Origin: Burkholderiaceae bacterium
GTDB lineage: Bacteria > Pseudomonadota > Gammaproteobacteria > Burkholderiales > Burkholderiaceae
Direction of reading: 5' to 3'
Assembly (NCBI GenBank): GCA_018261955.1
Contig: JAGTRK010000007.1
Coordinates: 34,522-98,521 of the forward strand
DNA length: 64,000 nucleotides
In this document: one piece after another, positions 28,008-37,756 of the stretch
How positions within the stretch are numbered: position 1 is the first letter of the stretch
Layout of the letters: every line of letters starts with the position of its first letter
Made by a program: the position numbers and the translations under genes
Notes under the pieces: generated by a model
The model's input: the letters and a program-made list of their open reading frames with translations, nothing else
The model's database searches: none
Told to the model about the DNA's origin: nothing

Positions 28008-29474
28008 ATGAGTTGGGAAGTTGTCATCGGGTTAGAAACCCACGCACAGTTATCCACTGTTTCTAAAATTTTTTCGGGCGCGCCCACTGCGTATGGCGCA
28101 GAGCCCAACACACAATCCTGCCCTGTGGATTTGGCATTGCCTGGGGTTTTGCCTGTGCTCAACAAAACCGCAGTCGAAAAAGCGATTATGTTTGGTTTAG
28201 CAATTGATGCACAAGTCGCACCCGTGAGCGTGTTTGCACGCAAAAATTATTTTTACCCCGACCTACCCAAAGGCTATCAAATCAGCCAGTTTGAATTGCC
28301 CGTGGTCATCGGCGGCACGCTGTCGTTTAATGTCGGCGAAGGCGATAAAGCCTACCGCAAAACCGTGCAACTAACCCGCGCCCACCTCGAAGAAGACGCA
28401 GGCAAATCCGTGCATGAACTGTTTGACAACGAATCCGGGATTGACTTAAACCGTGCGGGTACACCGCTGCTCGAAATTGTCACTGAGCCGGTGATGTACA
28501 GCGCGGCCGAGGCGGTGGCGTATGCCAAAACCCTGCACGCGCTGGTTGTGTGGCTGGGTGTCTGTGATGGCAATATGCAAGAAGGCTCATTCCGCTGTGA
28601 TGCCAACGTTTCTGTGCGTCGCGTCGGTCAGACCGAACTCGGCACACGCCGTGAAGTGAAAAACCTCAACTCGTTTAAATTCCTCGAAGATGCGATTAAC
28701 TACGAGATTAACGAACAAATTCGCATCATCGAAGACGGCGGCGCGGTGCAACAAGCCACTGTATTGTTTGACCCAAATTCTGGGCAAACCCGTGTGATGC
28801 GCACCAAAGAAGATGCGCACGATTACCGCTATTTTCCCGACCCAGACCTTGCACCTTTGGTCATTTCAGACGAATGGAAAGCACAGGTACAAGCGACCAT
28901 GCCCGAACTACCTGCTCAATTACAAAGCCGTTTCGTTGAACAATATGGTCTATCGACGTACGATGCCGAGCAGGTTTCTGTGAGCAAAGCGCACGCTGAA
29001 TACTTTGAAACTGCGGTCGGCGCGATGAGTCAATCCGATGCCAAAATGGTCGCCAATTGGATGATGAGTGACATTGCCGCGACCTTGAATAAAGAGGGGT
29101 TGGAGTTGACGAACTGCCCTGTATCAGCGACACGTTTGGCACAACTCTTGGCAAAAATTCAGGACAACACCCTGTCGAACAAACTCGCCAAAGAGGTGTT
29201 TGGCGCGGTATGGGCAGGCGAGCACGCAGACAAAAATGACGCGCAAATTGATGCCATCATTGAAACCCGTGGTTTGAAACAGGTGTCTGATTCGGGCGCG
29301 ATTGAAGCCATCGTCAATGAGGTGATGAATGCCAACGCCGCCGTGGTCGAAGAATACCGCGCAGGCAAAGAAAAAAGTTTTGGCTTTTTGGTCGGACAAG
29401 TCATGCGCGCCTCGAAAGGCAAAGCCAATCCTGCACAGGTCAATGATATCTTATTGGCAAAATTGAAAGGATGA
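28008..29474 (+). CDS. gatB: GatB, Asp/Glu-tRNA amidotransferase subunit B
   Basis: The 488-residue protein begins [13 protein letters not shown], the GatB kinase-like cradle signature. Conserved [29 protein letters not shown] and the C-terminal YqeY-like helical tail follow. GatB phosphorylates the tRNA-bound acid and accepts ammonia from GatA. GAAGGATG precedes the ATG. Confidence 0.96.
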   Translation: MSWEVVIGLETHAQLSTVSKIFSGAPTAYGAEPNTQSCPVDLALPGVLPVLNKTAVEKAIMFGLAIDAQVAPVSVFARKNYFYPDLPKGYQISQFELPVVIGGTLSFNVGEGDKAYRKTVQLTRAHLEEDAGKSVHELFDNESGIDLNRAGTPLLEIVTEPVMYSAAEAVAYAKTLHALVVWLGVCDGNMQEGSFRCDANVSVRRVGQTELGTRREVKNLNSFKFLEDAINYEINEQIRIIEDGGAVQQATVLFDPNSGQTRVMRTKEDAHDYRYFPDPDLAPLVISDEWKAQVQATMPELPAQLQSRFVEQYGLSTYDAEQVSVSKAHAEYFETAVGAMSQSDAKMVANWMMSDIAATLNKEGLELTNCPVSATRLAQLLAKIQDNTLSNKLAKEVFGAVWAGEHADKNDAQIDAIIETRGLKQVSDSGAIEAIVNEVMNANAAVVEEYRAGKEKSFGFLVGQVMRASKGKANPAQVNDILLAKLKG

Positions 29475-29639
29475 AAACTTAACTCATTTTGTCCTCACAT
29501 TGTGAGGAATATATGGATTCAAAAACGATCTGTCCTGCCACAGAGACCCGTAGGTGACACACTTAAGGAAACACAGAATAACCCATCATCCATTGTTGCT
29601 GTGTTGTGATTTCTAACAAATTTTATTGGGTATGAAAAC

Positions 29640-29673
29640 AAGCAGAGTGAATGATTGTCCATTCGCTCTGCTT
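29640..29673. terminator. Hairpin terminator between gatB and the lipase gene
   Basis: aagcagagtgaatg (29640-29653) pairs with cattcgctctgctt (29660-29673), one wobble. On the minus strand it is followed by GTTTTC, on the plus strand by a weaker GATGCTTTT. It sits between convergent genes and probably serves both. Confidence 0.65.
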
Positions 29674-29705
29674 GATGCTTTTGCTTCAAGTCAAGACACC
29701 ATGTT

Positions 29706-31565
29706 TTATACAAGAAAAGTGTGGTGTAATACGTCATTGACCAAAGTGTCGTGCAAAGCGATGCTGTATATGCCTTGGTTAATCACCACATCCGTACCGA
29801 CCTGATGCGTAGCAGCACTAAGAGCGTTGGTATCGGCAAAGATGTTTTTTGAAATAACCAAAGAATCGTTATCTCCGATTTCAAGATTAAAGTCCATGAT
29901 GACGCTTTTCCCTTGTAAGATGTTAAACATAAAAATATCATCGCCCACGCCGCCAAACAAAGAGTCATTTCCCTTAGAAGCAAGCAGTCGATCATTGCCT
30001 TCGGCACCGTACATTTGATCATTGCCCAAGCCGCCTTTGAGGATGTCGTTGCCTTCTCCTGCGTGCAGCAAGCTACCCGTGCCAACAGCGGTGAGCGTGT
30101 CGTCGCCATCTTTGGCAAAGACCGCTTTGGCAGATAAAGTGTCATTGCCATTGGTGCCTTCGGTGTCTGCTTGGTAAGCAATATTACTTCCGAATAACCA
30201 AAAACGTTTATCAATAATATTTTGCGCACCAATCTCGTATGGATTGAGTATGCTGAGCGCATCACTCTCAAAGGCTAATTTTTCGATATGTTCAGCTTGT
30301 TTCAGGTCAGAGCCGTTTTTGGCATCAAAAAAGACAGTACCATCGGATAAACGATAGGCATTCCAATCACTGGCTTTGCCGTCCAAACGCAACGTGTCTG
30401 TGCCTGTGCCGCCATCAACACGATCTGCGCCCGCGCCAGTTCGGATGCTGTCATTGCCCGAATCGCCATAGATGTAGTCACTGCTTTGACCGCCTTGCAA
30501 TAAATCATCAAATTTTGAACCGATGAGAAAAGCTGGTGTGCTATAGTGATCCGAGGTAACCGTCGCTTTGTCTTGCACCCATGTGGTTCCGCGTGTCACT
30601 GAGGTCAGATTGGCCACGATAGTGGTGCTGTCTCGTTCCATATAGTCGTAGAATGGGTTGTCAATGATGCGTTGATAAGCATCGGTAAATACGCCATCAA
30701 CGTGAGCGTACCAGCCAGCAGGGATGTTAACGAGAGAGAACAAAGGCATCGGCCATAGAGGCGATGCGTACATATCATCAAATAAAACTATATTGTCTAC
30801 GGTTGAACCGTACATTGAATCTGGGTTGACCAAGCCTGGGTCGGCCGCTTGAATCGCACCTAATACGGATGTTTCATCACCAATAACACGATACACCACA
30901 TCGTTTTCGTAGCCAAAATTTAGGATGGATGGGTCATCGTAGATCAAGGGTGCTTCTACACCGACAAAATTTGCATTTTCAAAAAAGCCATCGACAAGAG
31001 TCCGTCTATTTTGAGCGGCTAAATTGGTCATTGCACCACCTAAACTGTAACCAGTGATGATGACATCTTCTGCTGTTAAATTTTGTTCTGTTACAAAATT
31101 TTTGACTGCAGTGAGCAACGGTTCTAGATAAGGAACCATTTCACCAGTATTTAGTTGGAAGTAGTCGGGCAAGTCTGCAATCGAGTTTGTTCCAGTGAAC
31201 GATACAGAGACGCGTGTCAAATGACCTTGTGCATCGTATTCGCCAAAAACTTTAGCTTGAAGTCCAGTGGGCAAAATACCAGTCAGAGGGCTAGTAATGG
31301 TGTAGTGACCAGAAAAATCAACGGCACTATCAGGCAGCCCCAACTCATTTGGATTGAGTTCGCGCCAACCTACTGGTATTCCGACTTGAGCTGTATTCGG
31401 ATAAAACCCAGTATTTAAAGCTATATCCGCAACCCATGGAAGCACTTGCTCAACAGGTAAACCTAAAAAGCCTGCAGTATTTGTATAAGTTGCCAAACGA
31501 TAAGCAGTTGCAAGCAATTCCGCTGACTCACTACTGGTGTAATTCCGATAATCAAACATTCCCAT
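29706..31565 (-). CDS. Secreted RTX lipase (family I.3 type)
   Basis: The 619-residue protein resembles Serratia/Pseudomonas family I.3 lipases. The N-terminal alpha/beta-hydrolase part has the nucleophile elbow GYSLGG (Ser174), Asp222 in GYENDVVYR and His288 in WYAHVDGVF, a plausible triad. Nonapeptide calcium-binding RTX repeats occur in two blocks, around residues 350-390 and 490-555 (GGLGNDQMYGAEGND, GGVGDDIF). There is no Sec signal, and the C-terminus ends in hydrophobic HHTFLV, as in type I secretion substrates. AAAGGAG precedes the ATG. No ABC/MFP/TolC secretion genes are adjacent. Confidence 0.9.
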   Translation of the reverse strand: MGMFDYRNYTSSESAELLATAYRLATYTNTAGFLGLPVEQVLPWVADIALNTGFYPNTAQVGIPVGWRELNPNELGLPDSAVDFSGHYTITSPLTGILPTGLQAKVFGEYDAQGHLTRVSVSFTGTNSIADLPDYFQLNTGEMVPYLEPLLTAVKNFVTEQNLTAEDVIITGYSLGGAMTNLAAQNRRTLVDGFFENANFVGVEAPLIYDDPSILNFGYENDVVYRVIGDETSVLGAIQAADPGLVNPDSMYGSTVDNIVLFDDMYASPLWPMPLFSLVNIPAGWYAHVDGVFTDAYQRIIDNPFYDYMERDSTTIVANLTSVTRGTTWVQDKATVTSDHYSTPAFLIGSKFDDLLQGGQSSDYIYGDSGNDSIRTGAGADRVDGGTGTDTLRLDGKASDWNAYRLSDGTVFFDAKNGSDLKQAEHIEKLAFESDALSILNPYEIGAQNIIDKRFWLFGSNIAYQADTEGTNGNDTLSAKAVFAKDGDDTLTAVGTGSLLHAGEGNDILKGGLGNDQMYGAEGNDRLLASKGNDSLFGGVGDDIFMFNILQGKSVIMDFNLEIGDNDSLVISKNIFADTNALSAATHQVGTDVVINQGIYSIALHDTLVNDVLHHTFLV

Positions 31566-31605
31566 TTTTGTCTCCTTTTATTGGTATATATGGTCACTAA
31601 CTGAC

Positions 31606-31617
31606 ACGAACGTTCGT
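31606..31617. promoter_or_regulatory. Palindromic operator candidate upstream of the lipase gene
   Basis: ACGAACGTTCGT is a perfect 12-bp palindrome extended by TCG on the right. It lies about 40 bp upstream of the lipase ATG, where a TetR-type repressor could block transcription. The binding protein is unknown. Confidence 0.5.
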
Positions 31618-31683
31618 TCGATTTTTGAGTATATAGTGAGTTTTCTACATAGTCAACAGCGATAATGAAATGGAAATTAGATG

Positions 31684-31695
31684 AACTGTACAGTT
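31684..31695. promoter_or_regulatory. Palindrome AACTGTACAGTT, repeated at 31849-31858
   Basis: The perfect 12-bp palindrome AACTGTACAGTT recurs as AACTGTACAG 165 bp away, on the other side of the divergent region. Paired copies suggest a shared dimeric regulator with possible looping; this is inference. Confidence 0.4.
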
Positions 31696-31950
31696 TAAGT
31701 TCTATGCCATATATATATGTGTGTGCGAATGGTAATACCCACCACAAAACAAAAAATCGTTTACCATGTGCACGATTGAGCAAGTTTTGCTTTGATGAGG
31801 GGTAAATGGCTTTTTGCCAATGTTATCTAAATGAATGAACATGGCTAAAACTGTACAGCTAAACGTTGTATCACAGTTGTGCAGATGCCCGATTTATTGC
31901 TTTCGACTAAAAACCCCACCATCTGCACACTGTAATAAAAAGGAACCACC

Positions 31951-32661
31951 ATGCCCCTGCATTCACTCAAAAAATGGTTGGGACAACATCTGGCACACTA
32001 CCTTTCCAAACAGCGATTGGGCACGCCCTCGATTGCGCTGTGTCAACCCGAGGCTTTGCGCGCCACCTTGCGCAAGGGCGATGTGCTGTTGGTTGAAGGC
32101 AATACCCGCTTTAGTTTGGCGATTCAATATCTGACCCAATCGAATTGGTCGCATTCGGCGTTGTGCATCAAAGACCCCGCTGGTTGCGCGCCCGATGAAC
32201 CTTGCTTGGTTGAAGCCGATATTCTTGAAGGTGTGCGCTTACTCACACTGGATAAATACAGTTTGATACCGACGCGCATTTGCCGACCTGTGGGTTTGAC
32301 TGAAGATGAAAAAAACCAAGTCATCAACATCATTCTTGCCAAATTGGGGCATCAATATGATTTGCAAAAAGTCTCCGATTTGGTACGTTATTTGATGCCT
32401 AAACCACCCGTGCCTGAATCTTGGCGACGGCGTTTGATTGCTTTTGGCAGTGGCGACCCAACACGGGCGATTTGTTCGACCTTGATTGCCGAAGCATTTT
32501 TATCTGTGCACTACCCGATTTTGCCCCTCATCAAAGCCGAACAAAAAGACACTTACGCGCGCAATTACCAAGAATGGCAACGCATTCGTAAGCACAGCCT
32601 ATATACCCCGCGCGATTTTGATATTTCGCCTTACTTTCAAATCATTAAACCGATGAATTAA
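31951..32661 (+). CDS. YiiX-like permuted papain-fold hydrolase
   Basis: The 236-residue protein fits the circularly permuted NlpC/P60 (YaeF/YiiX) family. His68 lies in NWSHSALCI, Glu88 in CLVEAD, and the nucleophile Cys175 late in the chain in RAICSTLIAEAF, which is the permuted order. Family members are thought to be amidases or acyltransferases acting on lipids or peptides; the substrate here is unknown. AAAGGAA precedes the ATG. There is no signal peptide. It is divergent from the RTX lipase. Confidence 0.85.
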   Translation: MPLHSLKKWLGQHLAHYLSKQRLGTPSIALCQPEALRATLRKGDVLLVEGNTRFSLAIQYLTQSNWSHSALCIKDPAGCAPDEPCLVEADILEGVRLLTLDKYSLIPTRICRPVGLTEDEKNQVINIILAKLGHQYDLQKVSDLVRYLMPKPPVPESWRRRLIAFGSGDPTRAICSTLIAEAFLSVHYPILPLIKAEQKDTYARNYQEWQRIRKHSLYTPRDFDISPYFQIIKPMN

Positions 32662-32706
32662 ATGCGCCAAGTCACATAAAAATAGCCGCTTAATAACCAC
32701 CGCATA

Positions 32707-32722
32707 CAGCCATATATAGTGT
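32707..32722. promoter_or_regulatory. Possible NrdR box upstream of nrdJ
   Basis: CAGCCATATATAGTGT matches the NrdR box (acaCwAtATaTwGtgt) at about 12 of 16 positions, with the right half complete. It is 174 bp upstream of nrdJ. NrdR usually binds paired boxes, and no good second box was found. Confidence 0.35.
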
Positions 32723-32895
32723 AACCATCTGTTTTAAAAGGATTTTTAATACAAGCAATTCTTGATATTTCTGTATGTTTGCACAGCGTGAATGTTTTTT
32801 TTTGGGTATGATAGCGTCTATCGCATTATCGATTCTAAAAAACAAACTATCCACACAATCATTTCAGTACCCACCTATTAGCAAGGAGTTTCGCC

Positions 32896-35754
32896 GTGAA
32901 TTTCGACAACATCGCCCAATTGACTCAACCCATTGAGCAGGACATCAGCCGTGAGGTGTTGATTGAAAAATACGCCAAGGGCGATGAAACCACGGTGGAA
33001 CAAGTACGCCAACGTGTCGCCACTGCGCTTGCCAATTGCGAGTCAGAGGACTTGCGCGCCAAACTCGCTGAAGATTTTTACAAGGCTTTGGACGGCGGCT
33101 TTATCCCCGGTGGGCGCATCAATTCGGCCGCGGGCACAGATTTGCAAGCGACTTTGATTAACTGTTTTGTGCAACCTGTTGGCGATTCGGTCTCTGAAGT
33201 CGGTGACGATGGCAAACCGGGGATTTACTTCGCATTGTTGCAAGCGGCGGAAACCATGCGTCGCGGCGGCGGTGTTGGTTACAATTTCTCAAAAATTCGC
33301 CCGAAAGGCGCGCGCGTCAAAGGCACGAATTCATTGGCCTCAGGCCCTGTATCGTATATGCGTGTGTTTGACCGCTCGTGCGAAACGGTTGAGTCCGCTG
33401 GTGCGCGCCGCGGCGCACAAATGGGTGTGCTCGATTGTGACCACCCTGACATCGAGGACTTCATTCGTGCCAAAGACCACGGCGACTTGCGCAATTTCAA
33501 TATCTCGGTGGGTGTGTCCGATGAATTCATGCAGGCAGTCACCGCCGATGCCGACTGGGAATTGGCACATGCCAAAGAGCCCGATGCGTCTGCATTCCAA
33601 GGCTACTACCAACGCGGCGATGGCAAATGGGTCTATCGCAAAATCCGTGCGCGCGATTTGTGGCGACAAATTATGGAATCGACTTATGACCACGCCGAAC
33701 CCGGTGTGTTGTTCATGAGTAAAATCAACAGCGACAACAACCTATCGTATTGCGAAGTCATCGAATCAACCAACCCATGTGGCGAGCAGCCTTTGCCCGA
33801 CTACGGCTGTTGCGATTTGGGCTCGATTAATTTATGCAAATTCGTCGGTGACCCATTTGGTAATGCGCCGACCTTTGACTTTGACGCCTTTGCACAAGTG
33901 ACCGCGCTGTCGATTCGCATGCTCGACAATGTATTGGATTTAACCGTTTGGCCACTCGAAGCGCAGCAAAAAGAAGCGCAAAACAAACGCCGCGTTGGCT
34001 TGGGTTTCACAGGTTTAGGCGACGCGCTCATCATGATGAAACTCAAATACAACTCAGTTGAGGGTCGCGCGATGGCGAGCAAAATCACCGAAGCCATGCG
34101 CGATGCCGCATACAATGCTTCGGTGGATTTGGCGATTGAAAAAGGCGCGTTTCCGTTGTTCGATGCAGATAAATATTTGGCAGAACCACACTGCGCCAGC
34201 CGTTTACCCGAAGCCATCAAAGCGCGCATCCGCATTCACGGTATTCGCAATTCACACCTGTTGTCGATTGCGCCCACAGGCACGATTTCATTGGCGTTTG
34301 CGGACAATGCTTCCAACGGCATTGAGCCGCCATTTAGCTGGTTTTACACACGCAAAAAACGCATGACCGATGGCTCGCACAAAGAATACTTGGTTGAAGA
34401 CCACGCCTACCGCGTCTATCGCATGATGGGGCATGATGTGAGCAACCTGCCTGATTACTTCGTATCGGCGTTGGAGATGAGTGCGAACGACCACATGCTG
34501 ATGTGTACTGCGGTAGGGCCTTTTGTCGATACCGCGATTTCAAAAACCGTCAACGTGCCCGTGGATTACCCATTTGCTGATTTTGAAAACCTCTATATGG
34601 CGGCGTGGAAAGCAGGCTTAAAAGGCATCACCACTTATCGTCCCAATTCAGTTTTGGGCTCTGTGCTCTCGGTTGAGCCGTCCAAAGAAACCCCACAGGA
34701 TTTATCGGGCACATCTGAGAACGATACCGAACGGCGCATCAGCCTGAAAAGTGCGCCCACGCCCGCATTGGCAAGTCTGAGATACCCAAGCCGTCCAAAA
34801 ATGAAGGGCGGCAATCCCTCATGGACGTATATGGTTGAGCACGCTCAAGACGACTTCGCGGTCTTCGTCGGTCACCTGCAAGACGAAGCCCATCCGTTTG
34901 AATGTTGGGTCAATGGCAATCATCCGCGTGGATTGGGTGCGGTGGCAAAAACCCTGTCAATGGACATGCGTTGCCAAGACACCGCATGGTTGGCAATGAA
35001 ACTCGAATCTTTGGCAAAAACCTTGGGCGAGCAACACTACACCGTCGAATTGGACAACGAAACCGTTGCCACCGCCAGCAGTGCGGGCGCGATTTTGGCG
35101 AAAGTATTGCGCCACCGCATTGGTGATATTCCAACACCTGAAGTGCCAGAACCGACACCCGTGTTGGATGCGATGTTCGCACGCAAAGAGCCCAAATCAG
35201 GGCCTGACGGCACCATCAGTTGGTCGGTAGATGTCATCAATCCACAAACGGGGGATGATTTTGTACTGTTTATCAAAGAATTGATATTGCCCAACGGTGC
35301 ACGCCGCCCGTATTCAATGTGGCTGGCAGGCACGTATCCACGCGAGTTGGACGGTCTGTGCAAAATGCTCTCGCACGACATGCGCGTGATTGACCCCGCT
35401 TGGATCGGCATGAAACTGCGCAAATTGCTCAACTATGCCGAAGCGCAAGGTGATTTTTTTGCGCGCCTGCCCAACAGTGAAAAATCACAAAGTTGGCCTT
35501 CGACGGTCGCGTATTTGGCACGTTTGGCAATCCACCGCTACGCCATGCTCGGCATCCTCACCGACGAGGGCTATCCAGTTGAAAACATGGGGGTGATGAT
35601 GCCTGAACAAGGGGATTTATTCATCGAAGAGACCCCTGCGAAAATCGCACCGATTGCAGGCAAACTCTGTCCTGAGTGCGCCAGCCACACCGTGATTAAA
35701 AAAGACGGTTGTGAGTTTTGTACCAATTGTGGGCATGTGGGTGCGTGTGGGTAA
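32896..35754 (+). CDS. nrdJ: NrdJ, adenosylcobalamin-dependent ribonucleotide reductase (class II)
   Basis: The 952-residue protein has the RNR barrel with the NPCGEQPL motif near residue 293 (catalytic Cys) and the radical-site region [12 protein letters not shown]. Two TSCPD domains follow, at roughly 631-725 and 768-860. The C-terminus has a zinc-type knuckle, [22 protein letters not shown], that may also carry redox-active Cys. It makes deoxynucleotides using B12 and works with or without oxygen. AAGGAG precedes the GTG start. A terminator follows the stop. No nrdAB was seen in the window. Confidence 0.93.
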   Translation: MNFDNIAQLTQPIEQDISREVLIEKYAKGDETTVEQVRQRVATALANCESEDLRAKLAEDFYKALDGGFIPGGRINSAAGTDLQATLINCFVQPVGDSVSEVGDDGKPGIYFALLQAAETMRRGGGVGYNFSKIRPKGARVKGTNSLASGPVSYMRVFDRSCETVESAGARRGAQMGVLDCDHPDIEDFIRAKDHGDLRNFNISVGVSDEFMQAVTADADWELAHAKEPDASAFQGYYQRGDGKWVYRKIRARDLWRQIMESTYDHAEPGVLFMSKINSDNNLSYCEVIESTNPCGEQPLPDYGCCDLGSINLCKFVGDPFGNAPTFDFDAFAQVTALSIRMLDNVLDLTVWPLEAQQKEAQNKRRVGLGFTGLGDALIMMKLKYNSVEGRAMASKITEAMRDAAYNASVDLAIEKGAFPLFDADKYLAEPHCASRLPEAIKARIRIHGIRNSHLLSIAPTGTISLAFADNASNGIEPPFSWFYTRKKRMTDGSHKEYLVEDHAYRVYRMMGHDVSNLPDYFVSALEMSANDHMLMCTAVGPFVDTAISKTVNVPVDYPFADFENLYMAAWKAGLKGITTYRPNSVLGSVLSVEPSKETPQDLSGTSENDTERRISLKSAPTPALASLRYPSRPKMKGGNPSWTYMVEHAQDDFAVFVGHLQDEAHPFECWVNGNHPRGLGAVAKTLSMDMRCQDTAWLAMKLESLAKTLGEQHYTVELDNETVATASSAGAILAKVLRHRIGDIPTPEVPEPTPVLDAMFARKEPKSGPDGTISWSVDVINPQTGDDFVLFIKELILPNGARRPYSMWLAGTYPRELDGLCKMLSHDMRVIDPAWIGMKLRKLLNYAEAQGDFFARLPNSEKSQSWPSTVAYLARLAIHRYAMLGILTDEGYPVENMGVMMPEQGDLFIEETPAKIAPIAGKLCPECASHTVIKKDGCEFCTNCGHVGACG

Positions 35755-35773
35755 AACGCATTGACCCAAGCAC

Positions 35774-35797
35774 AAGGCCATCAAACTTGATGGCCTT
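35774..35797 (+). terminator. Rho-independent terminator after nrdJ
   Basis: AAGGCCATCAA (35774-35784) pairs perfectly with TTGATGGCCTT (35787-35797), a two-base loop, followed by TTTGTTG. It ends nrdJ and may also serve the convergent SRPBCC gene. Confidence 0.88.
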
Positions 35798-35814
35798 TTT
35801 GTTGAATATGGCTA

Positions 35815-36276
35815 TCAATGCCGCGCCAAAAGTGATTCTTCTCGAATGATACGCAGCATCTCTTCATCTGCCATGCGATAAGCGTTTTTCACCATTTCCA
35901 ACAATTGTCGCGCCTCGTCACTGTCGGGCTCTGGAAATTCGGTTTGGTATTCACACAACAACACCAATCCCTGCTCAGCATGGTTTTGAATTTCATAACG
36001 CAGTCGTCCCTGCGGCGCACGCTCATTCGCCACCGTGGTGAACTGTACGCTGTGTGCATGCACCAATTTAACCTCATCGTAAATCTCGTGTTCACCAAAG
36101 TATAAAACCCGTTGAAAGGTCTCGTCATCAATTTGCAATACATCTGCGCCATCCAAACCCACAGTAAAACGCACAGGCTCCATCACCCGCAATAACAAAC
36201 CTGTCCACAGTTGTTCAGCAGTCAAACTGCTGACGTGTAGCGTGTTCACAATGATGGGGTAACTCAGTTGCAGCAT
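35815..36276 (-). CDS. SRPBCC-family protein (DUF1857-like)
   Basis: The 153-residue protein resembles the DUF1857/AtaL-like branch of the SRPBCC (START-like) fold. It opens with SYPIIVNTLHVSSLTAEQLWTGLLLR, then MEPVRFTVGLDGADV and a C-terminal helix (VKNAYRMADEEMLRIIREE). The fold has a hydrophobic cavity for lipid-like ligands, and members of this group have no settled function. It is a single gene, convergent with nrdJ. Confidence 0.8.
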   Translation of the reverse strand: MLQLSYPIIVNTLHVSSLTAEQLWTGLLLRVMEPVRFTVGLDGADVLQIDDETFQRVLYFGEHEIYDEVKLVHAHSVQFTTVANERAPQGRLRYEIQNHAEQGLVLLCEYQTEFPEPDSDEARQLLEMVKNAYRMADEEMLRIIREESLLARH

Positions 36277-36442
36277 AGGATTGTCCTCTGATGAATGGTG
36301 TGGGCTTTACAAAACTTTACACAACCCACACATTTACTTAATGTTGGCGATCTATTATACCCCCACACACGCAATCACAAGCATGATGGCAACGTGTGAG
36401 GCTAAGTGTATTCGGGATTGATTATTTTTTTAAGGAGTTGAT

Positions 36443-36913
36443 ATGAAACGCATAGTATTGATTGCATCACTCATCGCCGCCAGTGCGAGCTTAGTAGCCT
36501 GTGGTTCAATGGGCGGACGCGATGGCGATCCACGCGGACAACGAGGTCATGGTCATTTTGACGCAATGCGCCAAGCGGCTGTCACTGCCTGTCAAGGCAA
36601 AACCGAGGGCACTCAAGTGAACCTCAGCACGCCTGAAGGAAAAGCCATTCCTGCGGTGTGCATGATGTCGCCAAAAGGTGAACTACATGCCATGCCCGAA
36701 CAAATGCTTGAGCACATGAACATTGCCAAACAAGCATGCGTTGGCAAAGCATCGGGCGACGCGGTTCAAATACCTGACTTTAGAGACACTTCGAAAACCA
36801 CGGATGCAACCTGCACTCAGCGCGGCGGTAGCTTAGTCGCTCAGCCCAAAAATATGAAAAAAACTTGGGATAAAAGCCACCCAAGAATGAACGCACCCGC
36901 TCAGACCAATTAA
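36443..36913 (+). CDS. Lipoprotein with an internal domain duplication
   Basis: I do not recognise this 156-residue protein. It has a signal MKRIVLIASLIAASASLVAC with lipidated Cys20 and a Gly/Arg/His-rich linker. Two similar units follow, around residues 45-85 and 94-135. Each has ACxGK, a basic/polar middle and a second Cys (Cys50/Cys73 and Cys99/Cys124), then a short A(M/Q)P(E/K) ending. Each unit probably forms one disulfide in the periplasm. AAGGAG precedes the ATG and a strong terminator follows. It is convergent with the BaeR-like regulator. Confidence 0.82.
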   Translation: MKRIVLIASLIAASASLVACGSMGGRDGDPRGQRGHGHFDAMRQAAVTACQGKTEGTQVNLSTPEGKAIPAVCMMSPKGELHAMPEQMLEHMNIAKQACVGKASGDAVQIPDFRDTSKTTDATCTQRGGSLVAQPKNMKKTWDKSHPRMNAPAQTN

Positions 36914-36934
36914 TTAAGTATTCGTCATTACAGA

Positions 36935-36967
36935 CAACAAACCCCGATTTTTCATCGGGGTTTGTTG
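36935..36967. terminator. Bidirectional terminator between the lipoprotein and response regulator genes
   Basis: caacaaaccccgat (36935-36948) pairs perfectly with atcggggtttgttg (36954-36967), a 14-bp stem with a five-base loop. It lies between two convergent stops and suits both. Confidence 0.85.
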
Positions 36968-36988
36968 CAATTATATTTTAACAACACG

Positions 36989-37711
36989 TCATGCAGGCGT
37001 AACCGATGGTGTGTTTTCTTCTGGGGGAGAATAACGGTAGCCCATACCATACACCGACTGCACAACATCCACATCAGGCAAGACTGCAGCAATTTTTTTA
37101 CGCAAATTTTTGATGTGACTATCCACAGCGCGGTCAAACACATCCAAATTATCGTGATATGCCTGCGCAATCAATTGATCGCGCGAAAATACCCGTTCAG
37201 GCTGCGCCAACAGGGTATTGAACAAACGCAACTCGGTTGGCGTTAAGTCCAACTTTTGCTCACCGTAGCGAATCACTTGCGCCGCCGCATCAAACACAAA
37301 CGCAGATTGGCCCGTCGCACCGCTCACCCGACGGCGCAACAGTGCTTTCACGCGCGCCACCATTTCTTTGGGGCTAAAGGGTTTGCACAAATAATCATCC
37401 GCGCCATTTTCAAAGCCAATCAAACGATCAACCTCCTCAACCTTGGCGGTAATCATCATAATCGGCACATCCGAAAACTCACGAATTTCCTGACACAGTG
37501 CCACGCCATCACGACCTTTTTTATCAGGCACCATAATGTCGAGCAAAATTAAATCGGGTTTCTGAATTTTCACCGCTTCAATCACCGCATCACCTTTGTC
37601 ATGCCAATGCACCAAATAACCTGCGTTTTGTAAATACGCCTGCTGCACTTGTGCAATCATGGCTTCGTCTTCGACCAATAATATTTGGCTTTTGCGTTCA
37701 AAATCTTCCAT
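36989..37711 (-). CDS. OmpR-family response regulator (BaeR-like)
   Basis: The 240-residue protein has a receiver domain with phospho-acceptor Asp58 (LILLDIMVP), Thr88 (MMITAK) and Lys110 (LCKPFSP). A winged-helix output domain follows (LTPTELRLFNTLLAQPERVFSRDQLI). The receiver, with REFSDVPIMMITAKVEEVDRL, is close to BaeR, which responds to envelope stress; the signal here is unknown. It follows its sensor kinase gene by 45 bp. Confidence 0.92.
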   Translation of the reverse strand: MEDFERKSQILLVEDEAMIAQVQQAYLQNAGYLVHWHDKGDAVIEAVKIQKPDLILLDIMVPDKKGRDGVALCQEIREFSDVPIMMITAKVEEVDRLIGFENGADDYLCKPFSPKEMVARVKALLRRRVSGATGQSAFVFDAAAQVIRYGEQKLDLTPTELRLFNTLLAQPERVFSRDQLIAQAYHDNLDVFDRAVDSHIKNLRKKIAAVLPDVDVVQSVYGMGYRYSPPEENTPSVTPA

Positions 37712-37756
37712 CTGTCTACTCCTTGTTTATGTTTTAAATCTCACACACACAGATAT

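Larger units (their letters stand above)
31566..31950. other. Divergent control region between the lipase and YiiX-like genes
   Basis: This 385-bp AT-rich gap contains the 12-bp palindrome ACGAACGTTCGT (31606-31617), 40 bp before the lipase ATG, and AACTGTACAGTT (31684-31695). A second copy of AACTGTACAG lies at 31849-31858, nearer the YiiX-like gene. A run of TATATATATGTGTGTG lies between. Short frames here look spurious. Confidence 0.6.

Noticed and set aside
29480..29515. cctcacattgtgagg hairpin just after gatB as the operon terminator
   Set aside because: The stem is short and no T-run follows; the hairpin at 29640-29673 is a better candidate.
29519..29737. A 72-codon frame between gatB and the lipase gene
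   Set aside because: It runs through the terminator hairpin and lacks a ribosome site.
31684..31695. AACTGTACAGTT as a LexA SOS box
   Set aside because: The LexA box needs CTGT and ACAG separated by about eight bases; here they are adjacent.
31835..32134. A 99-codon plus-strand frame overlapping the YiiX-like gene
   Set aside because: The frame at 31951 has catalytic residues and a ribosome site; this one has neither.
32740..32800. A second NrdR box or a cobalamin riboswitch upstream of nrdJ
   Set aside because: No second box of acceptable match and no conserved B12-box pattern was found; the leader is too short and AT-rich.
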